Source of the DNA: Bacillota bacterium
GTDB lineage: Bacteria; Bacillota; Clostridia; Christensenellales; Aristaeellaceae
Reading direction: 5' to 3'
NCBI GenBank assembly: GCA_023415145.1
Contig: JAEZLW010000170.1
Coordinates: forward strand, 11,500 to 75,499
DNA: 64,000 bases
Each line of letters starts with the position of its first letter. Positions within the stretch are counted from its first letter, which is position 1. A program made the position numbers and the translations under genes. A model generated the notes under the pieces. That model was given only the letters and a program-made list of their open reading frames with translations, was not told where the DNA came from and ran no database searches. Of the stretch, positions 51,069 through 62,600 are shown piece after piece.

Positions 51069-54000
51069 CTACCTGTATCCCTGATACAAAACGAAGTCTT
51101 GCATTTCTTGTTTGAATCCGGCGCTTTTAAGAGCTTCCGCCGCATCAGGCGGGTAGTCCTTGAGTGTGAGCCGGCTTTGTGACGGGAACAGACGGCGGCC
51201 CGCGTAGTCATGAACGAATGCTTTCAGCACATCTGACAAATGGTCCTGGTCAAAGACCCTCAGCGTTTTCCCCTGCCGTTCAAATACCGCCACGGGCACG
51301 CCGCCGCGCAGCCCTGCCACGGTTCCTGGCAGAATCATAAAGGATCTATCCGCAAAGTGCGCCAAATACCTGCCATAGGGCTGCATGGGGTCCACCGCCG
51401 GCAGCCAAACAATCTCGTCCCCCAGCTGCTCCAGGGCTTGCATCACCCCTGCAAAGTCATTGTCTCGTATGAACTGCATGCCGGACAGGCCTTCGATGAA
51501 GTACCCCCGCCTAACGCGGCCCGTATACTCCCACAGCCGCAACAGCTTCACCGCTTCGCCCCAATTCAGGTTCTTGGCAGTCTCCCGGCAAAGGAGGATG
51601 CTTTGGTCAAAGGCCCGCTCCAACTGCTGTTCCATGGAAAGGTCTTTGAGCGGACGCATCAGCTCCCACCTGCCGGAGGTGGCAGCCAGAACGCGGGCAT
51701 TCACCCGGCGCCTTAAAGTGACCTTTTCGGTTTGTTCCCTTGATATGAATTGTCGGATGGGCACAAAGCTGTCTGCTTTTGCCAGCCCCTTTTCCGCCAG
51801 GGACAGCAGCGCATCCTGAGCAGAACCATCCGCCACAAGGGAAGACAGGCTGTGGGAAAAGCTGGCGCCTCTTTTTGCCAGCGCCTCGAACAAGGTCTTT
51901 TCCTGGCCCTGAAGGGAGGATTCTGTCACATCAATATCGGCATCCCAGTCTGTATTTTCATACAGAAGAAAGCTTAGCTCCCCATCCAGTTCCATTCGCC
52001 AGAAAACTTTTCCCAGGGCCAAATAAGCATCCAGCATTTCGGGGCGGTATCCGCTCACCCGCGCCGGCAGAAGCATGCTTTCCCACCAGGAAAGCGGGTA
52101 AGAAAGGCCGCAAAGCGAATTGAGCGCCACCTCCAGTTGCTCCCTGGGCGGGGCCGGCCTGTGCACGCGGCTTATAAGCAGCGCCGCGTACCGTTCGGGC
52201 GGAAGCGTCCTTATCTGCCTGCGGCGCATGTGCACCGTTTCCTTGATGGCCCGGTCGAAAAGCTGCGCATGGTAATACAGCCCTTCATATTCCACCGCAT
52301 CGCCGCTTTTTGCAAGTGACGTCAAGATATGGAGTGCCGCTTCCTCTGAAAGGCTGTACCGCTGGGCTACCTGATTTGAGGCTTGCGGGCCACGGTAGCG
52401 CAATAGCCTTCTTAGGATGTGGGCCCTTTTCTCCCCGTTTTCATCATGCAGCGCAGCATCGTAATCCATGGTATGCTCCGACGCAATCCACAGCCCCGGC
52501 TCAATATACTTTGCCTGCTCCCTTTGCTCCAGCGTTTCCAGCCATTCGGGGGGAACATTCAGCTCCCCCGCCATCAGGTCTCCCTCTATCATCAAAAGCG
52601 AGTGCAATTGGGCTTCATTTTCGGGAAGCCGCGATCTCTTTGACACCTGCTCTAGCTGTTGCTTTTCCGGTGCGATAAACTGGGCCTTGTTCAGCGCTTC
52701 CTCTACCGCCACATGGACGCCGGATGGCGTAGGTGCGTAGTCGTACATGACGGAAGCTTCCGTCTGCCGCCGTAGTGTCAGTGACATGGGCGAAGGCGTA
52801 TCCGGATACATTTCCAGAACCCGGATACTGCCCGAGCGGATAGCGCTCAGTATCTGCTCCAGACCACGTAAGTCCCAATAGTCCTCCAAACATTCCCGCT
52901 TTGTCTCCCTGACAAGTGGGTGCTTTTCGCAATGGATCAGCGAATCCAGCATTTGAGCGCTTCGCATCCGCTGCACCCACAAGGGCTGGCGTCCGGCATT
53001 TTTGATGCCCATCATCAGCGCACGGGCGGCATTGTAGCGGAAGGCCATGTTGTAGACCGGCGTTACCGGCAGCACAGCCGCAAGCACCACCCCCGCGGCA
53101 TCGGGGGAGATGGCATGCAGAAGCTTTTGGGGCAATAGCCTGTCCTCGTAGGGAAAGAGCAAAAAGCCGTCGTCATCGGCCACAAAATTGATGTTCATGC
53201 CGGTCTGGCGTTTGGCGGTTTCCATGGCGAGTATGCCCAGCGGCTCGTTCACAGGGCGCCCGAACACGGAGTGCACCATCATTTGAGGATTTCCCGCCTC
53301 ATCCCGGTAATGCTCAATAAGAATGGTCCGGTCATCGGGCAATGTACCGGTGGCGGCGATTTGGCGCTTGACAAACTCCCCCGCGCCTTGAGCCGATATC
53401 TCGTCCAGCCCCAGAGCATATAGCTCACCTGGCAGCGTCCCGGCTTCACTGGCCTTTGTCAGCCTTCGCAAAATTTCACCGTAGGCAAAGCCTGTTTGCA
53501 GCCTGCGGCCTCTGATATCCCCTTTCCAAAAGGGCACCCTGGCACCCGTGGGGGCAGCAGGCACAACAGTCACCGTGTCTTTCTGGATCCTTGCGATCTG
53601 CCAGGCGAACGACCCGAGTATAAACCTGTCACCCACCCGGCTCTCGTATACAAACTCCTCATCCAGTTCCCCCAGCTTCACGCCGCTTTCCGTTTTGGCC
53701 GCATACAGCCCTTTGTCGGGGATGGTTCCCCCAGCAGATACCGCCAGCATGCGGCTGTAGGAATCCGGCTCTACCTTATCATGTATACGGTCATACAGCA
53801 CCCTTGGCCGAACGGGGATGTCGCGTTCATGCTCGTAATCGCCGGCCAGCATGCACAGCACATCGCGTACATCCTGGAGCGTCACATCACGGAAAGGGTA
53901 GGCCCTTGGCAGAATTTCCATAACCTCCGTCAAGTCATACCCGCCCGCGGCGGCCATGGAAACCAGATGCTGGGCCAGCACGTCCAGGCATAGCCTGGGG

Positions 54001-55202
54001 GGGCGGGAATGCTCCACACCGCCCTTGCGCACCACCTCCGCCGTCAACCCGCTGTACAGGCTCTCCACCGGCATGCGGGGAAAGATATGCATGGTGCTGA
54101 CCCGGTTGGGATTGTGGCCCGCACGGCCCAGCCGCTGCATGGTGCTGGAGATGGTGCGGGGACAGCCGATTTGAAACACCTGGTCGATTTCCCCCACATC
54201 GATGCCCAGCTCCATGGAGGACGTGGCGCAAAGCAGGCGCAGATTGCCGCTCCGAAGCGCCATTTCCACCTCCAGCCGCTGGTCCTTGGACAAGCTTCCG
54301 TGGTGTGTTCTTGCAAAGCCCTCTCCGCCCAGCTCGTTCACGTAATAGGCCAGCTTTTCGGCATAAGCCCGGCCCTCCACAAAAGCGATCACGCTGCGGG
54401 ATGCCAGGCAGCGGTCATAAACCGACTTGGCGATTTCCTGCCAGGCAGAATCCTTTTTGATTTCGCTCGGGTCCTTGATAGGGCTTGTGATGAGCAGGCT
54501 GATTTCCTTATGCATCTTTGGCGCGGCGATTTTCACATTGTCCGGGGAAAGGTATTCCGCAGCCTTGTTCAGCGGCTCGATGGTGGCGGACAGGCCGATG
54601 CGCTGGAGCGGCTTTAAACAAAGCTTGTCCAGCCTGGCAATGGACAGCATCATGTGCGCACCGCGCTTGGTGTCAATCATCGCATGCAGTTCATCGATGA
54701 TGATCCACTTGGCTGTATGCAGCACGGATTGGCCCGATTTACCAGTCAGCATCAGAAACAATGATTCCGGTGTGGTGATCAAAATGTGCGGCGGCTTTTT
54801 CACCATTCTCTGGCGCTCGCTTTGCGGCGTATCCCCCGTGCGGATGGATATATCTAAATGAGGTATAACAGCATTGGTGTTATCAAGCAGCGTTTCCTGC
54901 GCGATGCCATCAAGCGGGCGGCGTAGGTTTTCCCTGATATCGCCTGCCAGGGATTTCAGCGGCGACACATAGATCAGTTGCAGCTCCTGCTGAAGCGTTC
55001 CTTCCCTTGCTTCCCGCATCATCCGGTCAATGAAAACAAGAAAAGCAGACAGCGTTTTGCCTGTACCAGTTGGAGCAGAGACCAGTGTATGCTCCCCTGC
55101 CAGGATCAGTGGCCAGGCAACCTGCTGCACCAAAGTGGGTGTGCCGATGCACCGCGAGAACCATCGCGCGGTCAGCGGTTGAAACAAATCCAGCGTATCC
55201 AT
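51069..55202 (-). CDS. Large Lhr-type DNA/RNA helicase
   Basis: Lhr helicases are superfamily 2 enzymes that unwind nucleic acid 3'-5', linked to DNA repair. The 1377-residue protein has Walker A SAPTGTGKTLSAF, DELH box IIIDELHAM, motif III-like LSATIEPL, motif VI GRAGHNPNRV, then the Lhr winged-helix and beta-barrel core to about residue 860, and a long C-terminal extension (winged-helix rich) to the end, as in full-length bacterial Lhr. The start at MDTLDL has GGAGG 8 bases upstream; six codons further upstream are less likely. It stands alone, 46 bases before the VOC gene. Confidence 0.93.
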   Translation of the reverse strand: MDTLDLFQPLTARWFSRCIGTPTLVQQVAWPLILAGEHTLVSAPTGTGKTLSAFLVFIDRMMREAREGTLQQELQLIYVSPLKSLAGDIRENLRRPLDGIAQETLLDNTNAVIPHLDISIRTGDTPQSERQRMVKKPPHILITTPESLFLMLTGKSGQSVLHTAKWIIIDELHAMIDTKRGAHMMLSIARLDKLCLKPLQRIGLSATIEPLNKAAEYLSPDNVKIAAPKMHKEISLLITSPIKDPSEIKKDSAWQEIAKSVYDRCLASRSVIAFVEGRAYAEKLAYYVNELGGEGFARTHHGSLSKDQRLEVEMALRSGNLRLLCATSSMELGIDVGEIDQVFQIGCPRTISSTMQRLGRAGHNPNRVSTMHIFPRMPVESLYSGLTAEVVRKGGVEHSRPPRLCLDVLAQHLVSMAAAGGYDLTEVMEILPRAYPFRDVTLQDVRDVLCMLAGDYEHERDIPVRPRVLYDRIHDKVEPDSYSRMLAVSAGGTIPDKGLYAAKTESGVKLGELDEEFVYESRVGDRFILGSFAWQIARIQKDTVTVVPAAPTGARVPFWKGDIRGRRLQTGFAYGEILRRLTKASEAGTLPGELYALGLDEISAQGAGEFVKRQIAATGTLPDDRTILIEHYRDEAGNPQMMVHSVFGRPVNEPLGILAMETAKRQTGMNINFVADDDGFLLFPYEDRLLPQKLLHAISPDAAGVVLAAVLPVTPVYNMAFRYNAARALMMGIKNAGRQPLWVQRMRSAQMLDSLIHCEKHPLVRETKRECLEDYWDLRGLEQILSAIRSGSIRVLEMYPDTPSPMSLTLRRQTEASVMYDYAPTPSGVHVAVEEALNKAQFIAPEKQQLEQVSKRSRLPENEAQLHSLLMIEGDLMAGELNVPPEWLETLEQREQAKYIEPGLWIASEHTMDYDAALHDENGEKRAHILRRLLRYRGPQASNQVAQRYSLSEEAALHILTSLAKSGDAVEYEGLYYHAQLFDRAIKETVHMRRRQIRTLPPERYAALLISRVHRPAPPREQLEVALNSLCGLSYPLSWWESMLLPARVSGYRPEMLDAYLALGKVFWRMELDGELSFLLYENTDWDADIDVTESSLQGQEKTLFEALAKRGASFSHSLSSLVADGSAQDALLSLAEKGLAKADSFVPIRQFISREQTEKVTLRRRVNARVLAATSGRWELMRPLKDLSMEQQLERAFDQSILLCRETAKNLNWGEAVKLLRLWEYTGRVRRGYFIEGLSGMQFIRDNDFAGVMQALEQLGDEIVWLPAVDPMQPYGRYLAHFADRSFMILPGTVAGLRGGVPVAVFERQGKTLRVFDQDHLSDVLKAFVHDYAGRRLFPSQSRLTLKDYPPDAAEALKSAGFKQEMQDFVLYQGYR

Positions 55203-55388
55203 CGGCTTCGCCTCCACCAAAGTATCCCAAGAAAGCAGCGCGCCATTACAGGCATTTTATGAACCGCATTGCGCAGTCATCTTACTTTTTTTCTTCATAC
55301 GGCTCATGATTCCCTCCAAATCATTGTGTGCAAACTTTTCTGTAGGGTATGTAAGCATACTGACAGCAGGCATGCATATCCTGGCGGC

Positions 55389-55425
55389 AGAAAAAAACCG
55401 GCTTCGGATTAGCCGTGCCGGTTTT
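55389..55425 (-). terminator. Terminator of the LacI regulator gene
   Basis: AAACCGGC and GCCGGTTT close a stem with a 14-base loop. On the minus strand a run of seven T follows, 47 bases past the LacI stop. Confidence 0.85.
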
Positions 55426-55471
55426 GATTGTTCTGTGATGATTTGCATGGATGCGTAACTGGTGGCGGGTG

Positions 55472-56482
55472 TTAAAGGGATATGCTTTTCACTGTAGCGC
55501 CTTCATGCATCTGCGTGCTGAGCATGATGATCTGAGGAGGCGCCTGATCGCCGGACAAAAGCATTAGTAGCTGCCGGGCGACGCATTCGCTGATGGCGTT
55601 TTGCGGCTGCTTGATGAGTGTCAGATTGGGGAAGATCGCGCCGAATAAATCCAGCTTGTCAAAACCGATAAAGCTGATGTCATCAGGTATGGTGATTTTC
55701 GCCTCATTCAGCGCAATCATGGCCCCCAGTGTCATTTCATAATTCGTCACGAATACCGCTGTGGGGCGTTCGTCAAGGGAGAGCAGCTTTTTCATGGCGG
55801 TGTATCCGCCCTCCATGGTATAGTCGCTGTATATGATCAATTCATCACGGGGCGTAATGACCCGTTCTTTCAAGGCATTCAGGTACCCCTCCCGGCGTTT
55901 TTGGGTGGTATAGATGACCTCGTTGCCCAGGATCAAGGCGATAGACTCATGGCCTGCATTAAGCAGATAACGCGTTGCCTTCTCGGCCGCATCCACATTG
56001 TCTACAATCACGGCGCTTACTTTTCCCGCCAAGGGCTTTAGCATGCGGTCCACAAGTACAATGGGGATACCGGCTTCCAATGCCGGTTGAAGGTGTGCTC
56101 CGCTGGAATCGGTGGGCATATTGATCAGCCCGTCCACCCGTTTGTTTACCAAAAAAGAGATGGCATCTTTTTCACGCTTTATGTCAGTGCGGCAGTCGCA
56201 TACGATGACGGCATAGTTTTGCTTGCGAAGCATGTCCTCCATGGCTGTGATGATGGAGGTTATGAAGGCATTTCCCAACTCCGGAATCACAACGCCGATG
56301 GTACGGCTTTGGCTTGTCTTTAAGCCCCTTGCGAATTCATTGGGCACAAAATGCAGCTCCCTGACGGCATCGTCAATGAGCTTTTTGTTATTGGAGCGAA
56401 CCTGTCCGCCGTTCAGATACTTTGATATGGTTGCCAGGCCAAGGCCTGTTTTCTTCGCGATATCCTTCATTGTGGACGCCAT
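55472..56482 (-). CDS. LacI family repressor of the xylan-oligosaccharide genes
   Basis: The 336-residue protein has the LacI helix-turn-helix (TMKDIAKKTGLGLATISKYL, NGGQVRSNNKKLIDDAVREL) and a sugar-sensor domain (IGVVIPELGNAFITSIITAM, DDISFIGFDKLDLFGAIFPN). It is divergent from the GH39-GH8 operon, so it most likely represses it until xylooligosaccharide or xylose binds. GGGAGGG lies before the ATG. A palindrome-like AGCGCT site near its own start (56499-56515) may be an operator. Confidence 0.93.
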   Translation of the reverse strand: MASTMKDIAKKTGLGLATISKYLNGGQVRSNNKKLIDDAVRELHFVPNEFARGLKTSQSRTIGVVIPELGNAFITSIITAMEDMLRKQNYAVIVCDCRTDIKREKDAISFLVNKRVDGLINMPTDSSGAHLQPALEAGIPIVLVDRMLKPLAGKVSAVIVDNVDAAEKATRYLLNAGHESIALILGNEVIYTTQKRREGYLNALKERVITPRDELIIYSDYTMEGGYTAMKKLLSLDERPTAVFVTNYEMTLGAMIALNEAKITIPDDISFIGFDKLDLFGAIFPNLTLIKQPQNAISECVARQLLMLLSGDQAPPQIIMLSTQMHEGATVKSISL

Positions 56483-56585
56483 GCAATTCCCTCCCTATTT
56501 CGAGCGCTTTCATTATATCAAAACAGGAATAAAAGAACAACAAATTATACAGTCGTTACGCAGAAGCATCGGATATTGAATGCTA

Positions 56586-56634
56586 TTTACAGAGCATCCG
56601 TCAGTGGTCTATAATATGTAAACAGAAACGTTAC
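56586..56634 (+). promoter_or_regulatory. Promoter of the GH39-GH8 operon with LacI-type site
   Basis: TTTACA (56586-56591) and TATAAT (56610-56615) are 18 bases apart. Just downstream TGTAAACAGAAACGTTAC (56617-56634) holds a central AACGTT, as in LacI-family operators, in a position that would block transcription. The gap between the divergent genes holds nothing else recognised. Confidence 0.55.
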
Positions 56635-56839
56635 GACTGGAGGAAAATGGATGCCCTTTGCTACAACGTGCGATCTATTGCTTTTCGCCCAAAGGAAAGG
56701 TCATGACATCAGCGCTTTCAATGCACAATAGGAAATGCGCTCCTTTCCTCGAATTAAAGAAAGCAGTATTATTATGCCAGGGGAAAGCGGTGCGTCAATG
56801 TTACCGGCAGTAAAAAACATTGGAAGGAAGGTTTGGAAT

Positions 56840-58354
56840 TTGAACCATACAAAAAAGATACTTGTGGATAAAAACGCAAAGGCAGCATTCAATAACCATA
56901 GCACCTATTGCGTCGGTACAGGGCGAATGGGCCTGGCACTGCAAAAGGAGTATTATGACCAGCTTGCGCTTGTTCAGGAAGACATTGGTTTCAGTTATAT
57001 TCGCGGGCATGGCATTTTCTGCGATGATATGGCGATTTGCCACGTCCATGTGGATGAGCGCGGGAAACGCACGCTTGAATACAACTTCACCTATCTTAAC
57101 CGTGTGATCGACGCTTATCTTGAGCTGAAAATCAAGCCGTTTCTGGAACTGGGGTTTATGCCATCATCGCTGGCCAGCGGAGAACAGACCGTATTCTACT
57201 GGAAGGGCAATGTCACACCGCCCAAGGACCATGAGGAGTGGGCAGCGCTGGTCCGAGCGCTCATCAGCCATTTGGTTCACCGGTACGGCCGGAGTGAGGT
57301 GGCAGGCTGGCCTGTGGAGGTATGGAACGAGCCAAACCTTGGCGTCTTTTGGGAAAACGAAGACCTGGAAGCATACCTGAAGCTGTATTTGGTTACAGCA
57401 AAAGCGGTAAAGGATGTGCTGCCGGATATGCGCGTGGGAGGCCCGGCCATATGCGGCACAGCCAACTGCAGCGACTGGATGCACGCGTTTCTGGATTTTT
57501 GCCTTAGGACCGGCGCTCCCCTCGATTTTGTGACAAGGCATGCGTATATGGCCGAAACGCCTGCTCGGAATGGCCGGTATGTGTACCATACCATGCGCAC
57601 GGTTCAGTCGCTGATGGAGGAGATGCAGGAAACCCGCAATATCATTGACAGCTATGATGCCTTCCGGGGAATGGAAATGCACATTACGGAGTTCAACACC
57701 TCCTACAGCCCCCAATGCCCCATTCATGATACCAACTATAACGCCGCCATCACGGCAGGACTGCTGGCACGGCTTGGCGATGTGGCGGCCTCGTATTCCT
57801 ACTGGACATTCGGGGATGTGTTTGAGGAATCGGGCGTGCCCTTCACACCCTTTCATGGCGGCTTCGGGCTGGTTGCCAACGGGTTGATCACAAAGCCCAC
57901 GTTCTGGACGTTCGCCTTCTTTGCCAAGCTTGCAGGGCATCCGGTGCACCGCTGTGAAAACGCAGTCATCGTCCGCCTGAAAGAGGGCGGGTATCGCGGT
58001 GTGGCATGGAACATATGTGACCAGGAACATGAAACACTAACGCTCACCGTTTCGCTCCCAGCCGATCATGAAACCTATGTGCTTACGACGCACAAGACTG
58101 ATGAAGAGGTCTGCAACCCCCGAAAGGCCTGGCACGACATGGGACAGCCCGCCAATCCTTCCCTGGAGCAGATCAAATTCCTCAAGGAGCTGGCAAAGCC
58201 GTATTTGGCCACCCAGGCACTTTCACTCACCGGGGGCACGATAAGCTTTGATCTGGAATTAAAAGAAAATGCGGTGACATTCTTTGATGTCAAACCTATA
58301 CAGCAAGAATGCGACAGGGGATTTGATTATGCCCAAAACGGGCGGAAGGAGTGA
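56840..58354 (+). CDS. Beta-xylosidase, GH39
   Basis: GH39 beta-xylosidases release xylose from xylooligosaccharides by retention. The 504-residue protein has the family start YCVGTGRMGLALQKEY, RGHGIFCDDMAI, PVEVWNEPNLGVFW (Glu of NEP as acid/base), HITEFNTSYSPQ (Glu as nucleophile) and SYWTFGDVFEE. The sequence order follows known bacterial xylosidases closely. No signal peptide. The start is a TTG with GGAAGGAAGG 8 bases upstream; longer frames from 56735 or 56798 have weaker sites and add residues not seen in the family. The GH8 gene overlaps its end. Confidence 0.92.
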   Translation: MNHTKKILVDKNAKAAFNNHSTYCVGTGRMGLALQKEYYDQLALVQEDIGFSYIRGHGIFCDDMAICHVHVDERGKRTLEYNFTYLNRVIDAYLELKIKPFLELGFMPSSLASGEQTVFYWKGNVTPPKDHEEWAALVRALISHLVHRYGRSEVAGWPVEVWNEPNLGVFWENEDLEAYLKLYLVTAKAVKDVLPDMRVGGPAICGTANCSDWMHAFLDFCLRTGAPLDFVTRHAYMAETPARNGRYVYHTMRTVQSLMEEMQETRNIIDSYDAFRGMEMHITEFNTSYSPQCPIHDTNYNAAITAGLLARLGDVAASYSYWTFGDVFEESGVPFTPFHGGFGLVANGLITKPTFWTFAFFAKLAGHPVHRCENAVIVRLKEGGYRGVAWNICDQEHETLTLTVSLPADHETYVLTTHKTDEEVCNPRKAWHDMGQPANPSLEQIKFLKELAKPYLATQALSLTGGTISFDLELKENAVTFFDVKPIQQECDRGFDYAQNGRKE

Positions 58355-59495
58355 TTTTGCCATGGGTCAGGGCGCTTTTCATACCGGTATCTATCCAAAC
58401 CATTTCGAGCAGATCGGCATCACAAAGGAGCAGGCTGACGCGCGGGTGCGGGAGAGCTTTGAAACCATCTTCTTTGATCCCAACGAGAAATTTTACCACG
58501 ATGTGGATGATGACAGCGGCTGCATGGAAGATACGGGCAACAACGATGCACGAACCGAAGGCATGAGCTATGGCATGATGATGTGCGTGCAAATGGATCA
58601 AAAACCGCTGTTTGACAAGCTGTGGTGCTTCTCCAAGCGGTACATGTACCTTCCAAGCGGCAAGCACGAAGGGTATTTTGCCTGGTCGGTTCAACTAAAC
58701 GGAAAGCACAACGCCGAAGGGCCCGCCCCGGACGGCGAGGAATACTACGCCATGGCGCTGTTCATGGCTTCCTCAAGGTGGGGCGACGGAGAAGGCATCT
58801 ACAACTATTCCAAAGAAGCGCGAGACATTCTGCGCCACTGCCTGCATCAGCCTGAGCTTGTTGAGGGCGGCCATCCCATGTGGGATCCCGACAATCACTT
58901 CATCAAGTTCGTACCGGAAACGCCTTTTTCCGACCCTTCCTATCACCTGCCCCACTTTTACGAGCTGTTTGCCGAAAAAGCTGACGAAGCCGACCGGCCC
59001 TTTTGGAGGCGGGCAGCGCAGGAAAGCCGCAAATACATTACGCTTTGCGCACATCCAAAAACCGGCTTGTCACCGGAATACGCAGAGTTTAATGGCAGGA
59101 TAAAGCTATTGTTCGGGAAGGAATTTGAGTATTATTCTGACGCTTACCGCGTGGCGATGAACATCGGCCTGGATCACACATGGTTTGGGGAAAACAAGCC
59201 GCTATCCGATGTGGCAAGCCGGCTGCAAGCCTTCTTTAGCGAGCATACGGAACTGGGGCGGTACCATGCCTACCATTTGGATGGGACGCCTTTTGATGAG
59301 GAGGCCATGCATCCCACGGCGATTATTGCCACCAACGCTGCGGCAGGCATTGCCGCACAGGGAAAGTATACCAAGCAATGGCTGAAAGACTTCTGGGAAA
59401 CCCCGCTGCGAAAGGGGCCAAGGCGGTATTACGATAACTGTCTGTACTTTTTCTGCCTGTTGATGCTTTCCGGGGGATTCCACATCTACCATTGA
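58329..59495 (+). CDS. Reducing-end xylose-releasing exo-oligoxylanase type, GH8
   Basis: GH8 Rex enzymes cut xylose from the reducing end of xylooligosaccharides by inversion. The 388-residue protein shows KFYHDVDDDSGCMEDTGNND, ARTEGMSYGMMMCVQMD (Glu of TEG as general acid), FAWSVQLNGKHNAEGPAPDG and EEYYAMALFMASSRWG, which match intracellular GH8 Rex rather than secreted cellulase. No signal peptide. The start at MPKTGG overlaps the GH39 stop by 26 bases. With GH39 it would degrade xylooligosaccharides from both ends. A terminator follows. Confidence 0.9.
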   Translation: MPKTGGRSDFAMGQGAFHTGIYPNHFEQIGITKEQADARVRESFETIFFDPNEKFYHDVDDDSGCMEDTGNNDARTEGMSYGMMMCVQMDQKPLFDKLWCFSKRYMYLPSGKHEGYFAWSVQLNGKHNAEGPAPDGEEYYAMALFMASSRWGDGEGIYNYSKEARDILRHCLHQPELVEGGHPMWDPDNHFIKFVPETPFSDPSYHLPHFYELFAEKADEADRPFWRRAAQESRKYITLCAHPKTGLSPEYAEFNGRIKLLFGKEFEYYSDAYRVAMNIGLDHTWFGENKPLSDVASRLQAFFSEHTELGRYHAYHLDGTPFDEEAMHPTAIIATNAAAGIAAQGKYTKQWLKDFWETPLRKGPRRYYDNCLYFFCLLMLSGGFHIYH

Positions 59496-59559
59496 GGATC
59501 TATCGCGACAGGGACCACGTTTCTATTTTCTTTCCCATGAAAAGAAAAGCAGCACGTCA

Positions 59560-59602
59560 AAAAACTGCCATCCGGCTGCATGCAAAGCCGAATGGCAGTT
59601 TA
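59560..59602 (+). terminator. Hairpin between GH8 and the converging GH2 gene
   Basis: AAACTGCCATCCGGCT pairs with AGCCGAATGGCAGTTT (one mismatch) around an 8-base loop. It lies between converging genes and may stop both; T-runs are short. Confidence 0.75.
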
Positions 59603-59610
59603 TGTTCTTA

Positions 59611-62600
59611 TCATTCCCTAAACTGTATCCAGGCAAGATCCAGATCACATCCGGGAAGGAATACAAGCGATACGGTTTTGGGGCCGGTGATCCTTTCCCC
59701 CAAGGAGAATACGTTGCTTGTATACTCCGCCGCCAGCCCCACATCCACTATTTTTCGTACCTCGCCGTCTTCCCCCGCAAATACAAACTGAATGGCATTG
59801 CGATGTAGCTTTGAGCGCCAGCACAGTTCCACATGGCCGGCACCTGCCAAACCAAAATCCATGTTCTTAAAAACCAGGGTGACATTGTTGCCGATGTTTT
59901 CAAGCTTGTTTTCCACTGCTCTAAAGGTATCGCCGTACACCGTGTCATTTTCGCAGGCCGACAGCCGCTGGAATGCCTTCTGGTATTTTTTGAACCGGAA
60001 GCCTTTGATGTGCACCTTCTGCCTGAACAAAAGACACAGGGTGGTCACGCCCATGAGCCGCCGGGGCAGCTTATAGGTAACCTCCTGATAAGTGTTCCAA
60101 ACAGAGCCCCGGTCATAGGTAAGGTCGCAAAGCTTTTTCCCGCCTTCAAGGGGCATCCCTTCCCAGACTTCAAAGGTAAAGGGGTCCTTTTCCAGCGGGA
60201 ACAAGGGCAGCATGATCTCATCGGAACCGTAGTCCCCGAAATCCAGGTCCCTGAACCCCACATGGCTTTCCCCGTCTCTTAAGGTGGCCACCCCACGGTC
60301 ATTGCCATTGGTCAGCTCCACATTGCACCCGTTGTACAGCCCGCCGGATACAAAGCCATACGGATCAAGGAAAGGCTTTCCCTTGCCCGCAATGGTGAAC
60401 TGCATTGCAGATATGAAAGCCGCGTGGTCCCGGCCGTTTTTTGTGAAGCAGCGAATAAAGACCTCCCCGTCCCCCTTTGGGATCAGCTCGGCGCTTTTCC
60501 CATTCTCCGACACCAAAAGTTCCGCCAGCGGGCTGTCAATCCCCCCCGCGTCTGTAACGCGCCACGAAAGGTCACTGTTAGTGGCATTTTCAGGAAGAAG
60601 CCTGGCTGTAACCTTATGTCCGTGTACCGTAAGCTCGATCTTGCGCACCGGAACATCCTTTTCACAGAATCGTGCAACAAGCTCGGGCGTTGTGCCCGGT
60701 TCAGCCTTTACGATAGCCAGCAGCCTGCCGCCAAACATCCGCCGGTTGTCCGTTTGATACTGTTCGTAATCTGTTGCATCACCATTGTCCAGGCCCAAAA
60801 GCAAACCGCCGCTGACGGTTACGTATACCCTGCGGTTGGCGTTTTCCACCAGGTTTCCATCTTTGTCCAGGGCTTTGATTGCGAAAAAGTGCAATTCACC
60901 GTATCGATCGTCTTCCACAAGCAGGGCTTCCGCCTCCGAAAAGGAGCGGCGCTCCGTTTGGGCAAGCAAAGCGCCCGCTTCGTCATACGCAGCAGCCGTC
61001 AATATGCCGGGCCTGTATGGAAGCTGCCAATCGGCCGTCAGCCTGCCCGAAAGCTTTCGCCTGCCCAGGCTTTGACCATCCTGGAACAACTCCACATATG
61101 GCGCATTGGAGCATACCCGGACATCGATCAACTGCCCCAAAGAAAAATCCCAGTATGGGAAAAGATGCACCATAGGCGCAGTTTTCCAGTCCGTCCAACC
61201 GGCTTTGAACAAATAGTAGGAGTCCTTGGGATACCCCGCCGTGTCCACATGGCCAAAATAGGCATTCTTGGTATGGTATGGCGTAGGCTCCCCAAGATAA
61301 TCCTGACCCGCCCAAACAAATTGCCCCAGGGAATAGGGTGTCTGCAAATCGAAGGCGATGCACGATTCCACGCTTTTGGCGCCCCAGCTTGTGGTGCTGT
61401 TGCCAAGGGCGGAGCATTGCAGGTCGTCATCCGCCAGCACTGACTTGCCGAGCGGAAAATGATATATCCCCCGGCTTTGCACGGTAGAGCATGTTTCACC
61501 GCCGTAGATCATCCAGTCGGGATGGACTTCGTGGTGGGCGGCGTAATACTTTTCGCCATAGTTGTAGCCCACCAGCTTGATGATATCCGCACATATTTGT
61601 GTGTTTTCCCAGGGCATGTAGTTGGAGCAGAAGGTTGCGGCCGCATTGCATCGGGGATCATGCTCCCTGACCAAGGCATAAAGGCGGCGCAGCGTGTTTG
61701 CTCCGTCCTCCGCATCCAAATGCGTATCATGGATTTCGTTGCCAACGCTCCACAAAACAAGAGAAGGATGATTCCTGTCGCGTCTTACCCAGGAGGCAGC
61801 ATCCCTTTCGATCCAGTCATCAAAAAAGCGGGCATAGTCATACGTGTTTTTCGGCCTGCGCCAAACGTCCGTCAGCTCCGACATCACCAAAAATCCCATT
61901 TCATCGGCAAGCTCCATCAACGCTTTGGCCGGCGGGTTATGGGCTGTGCGCAGGGCGTTTGCGCCCATCCCCCGCATGATGGTAAGCTGCCGCGCAATCG
62001 CATCCTTGTGGGCAGCGCCGCCAAGCGCTCCAAGATCGCCGTGCAGACACATGCCCTTGAGCTTTTCGTGCTGCCCGTTTAAGAAAAATCCTTTATCCGT
62101 TGTAAACGCAATGGAACGGAAGCCGATGCGCGTATCCTCGGTATCCATAACCTGCCCGTCAACAATCAGTTCCGAGCGCAATGTATACAGCTTCGGATGG
62201 TTGATATCCCAGGGGATGATTTCATCATACGCATCAAGAAGCGTATGGCGCACCGCATAGGGCTTGCCGCCGGATTCAACCTCCGCCTGAACCTCATACT
62301 GCCAGCGTCCATCCTGATAAAAGGTGGATACATAGATGCCATCGATTCTAAAATGACAGGCATTTTTAACGATCAGATACACATCCCGGTAAATGCCCGC
62401 GCCTGTATACCACCTGGCACTGGGGGCTTTGTAATCAATCTGCACCAGCAGTTCATTGGGTTTGTTCCGGCTTATAAGACCGGTGATATCCAGGGTAAAG
62501 GCGGTGCAGCCGTACTTCCACTCCCCGGCCATTTGTCCGTTTACAAAAACAGTGGTGTCCATGTACACCCCGTCAAAGCGGAGAAACAGTCGCTGATATT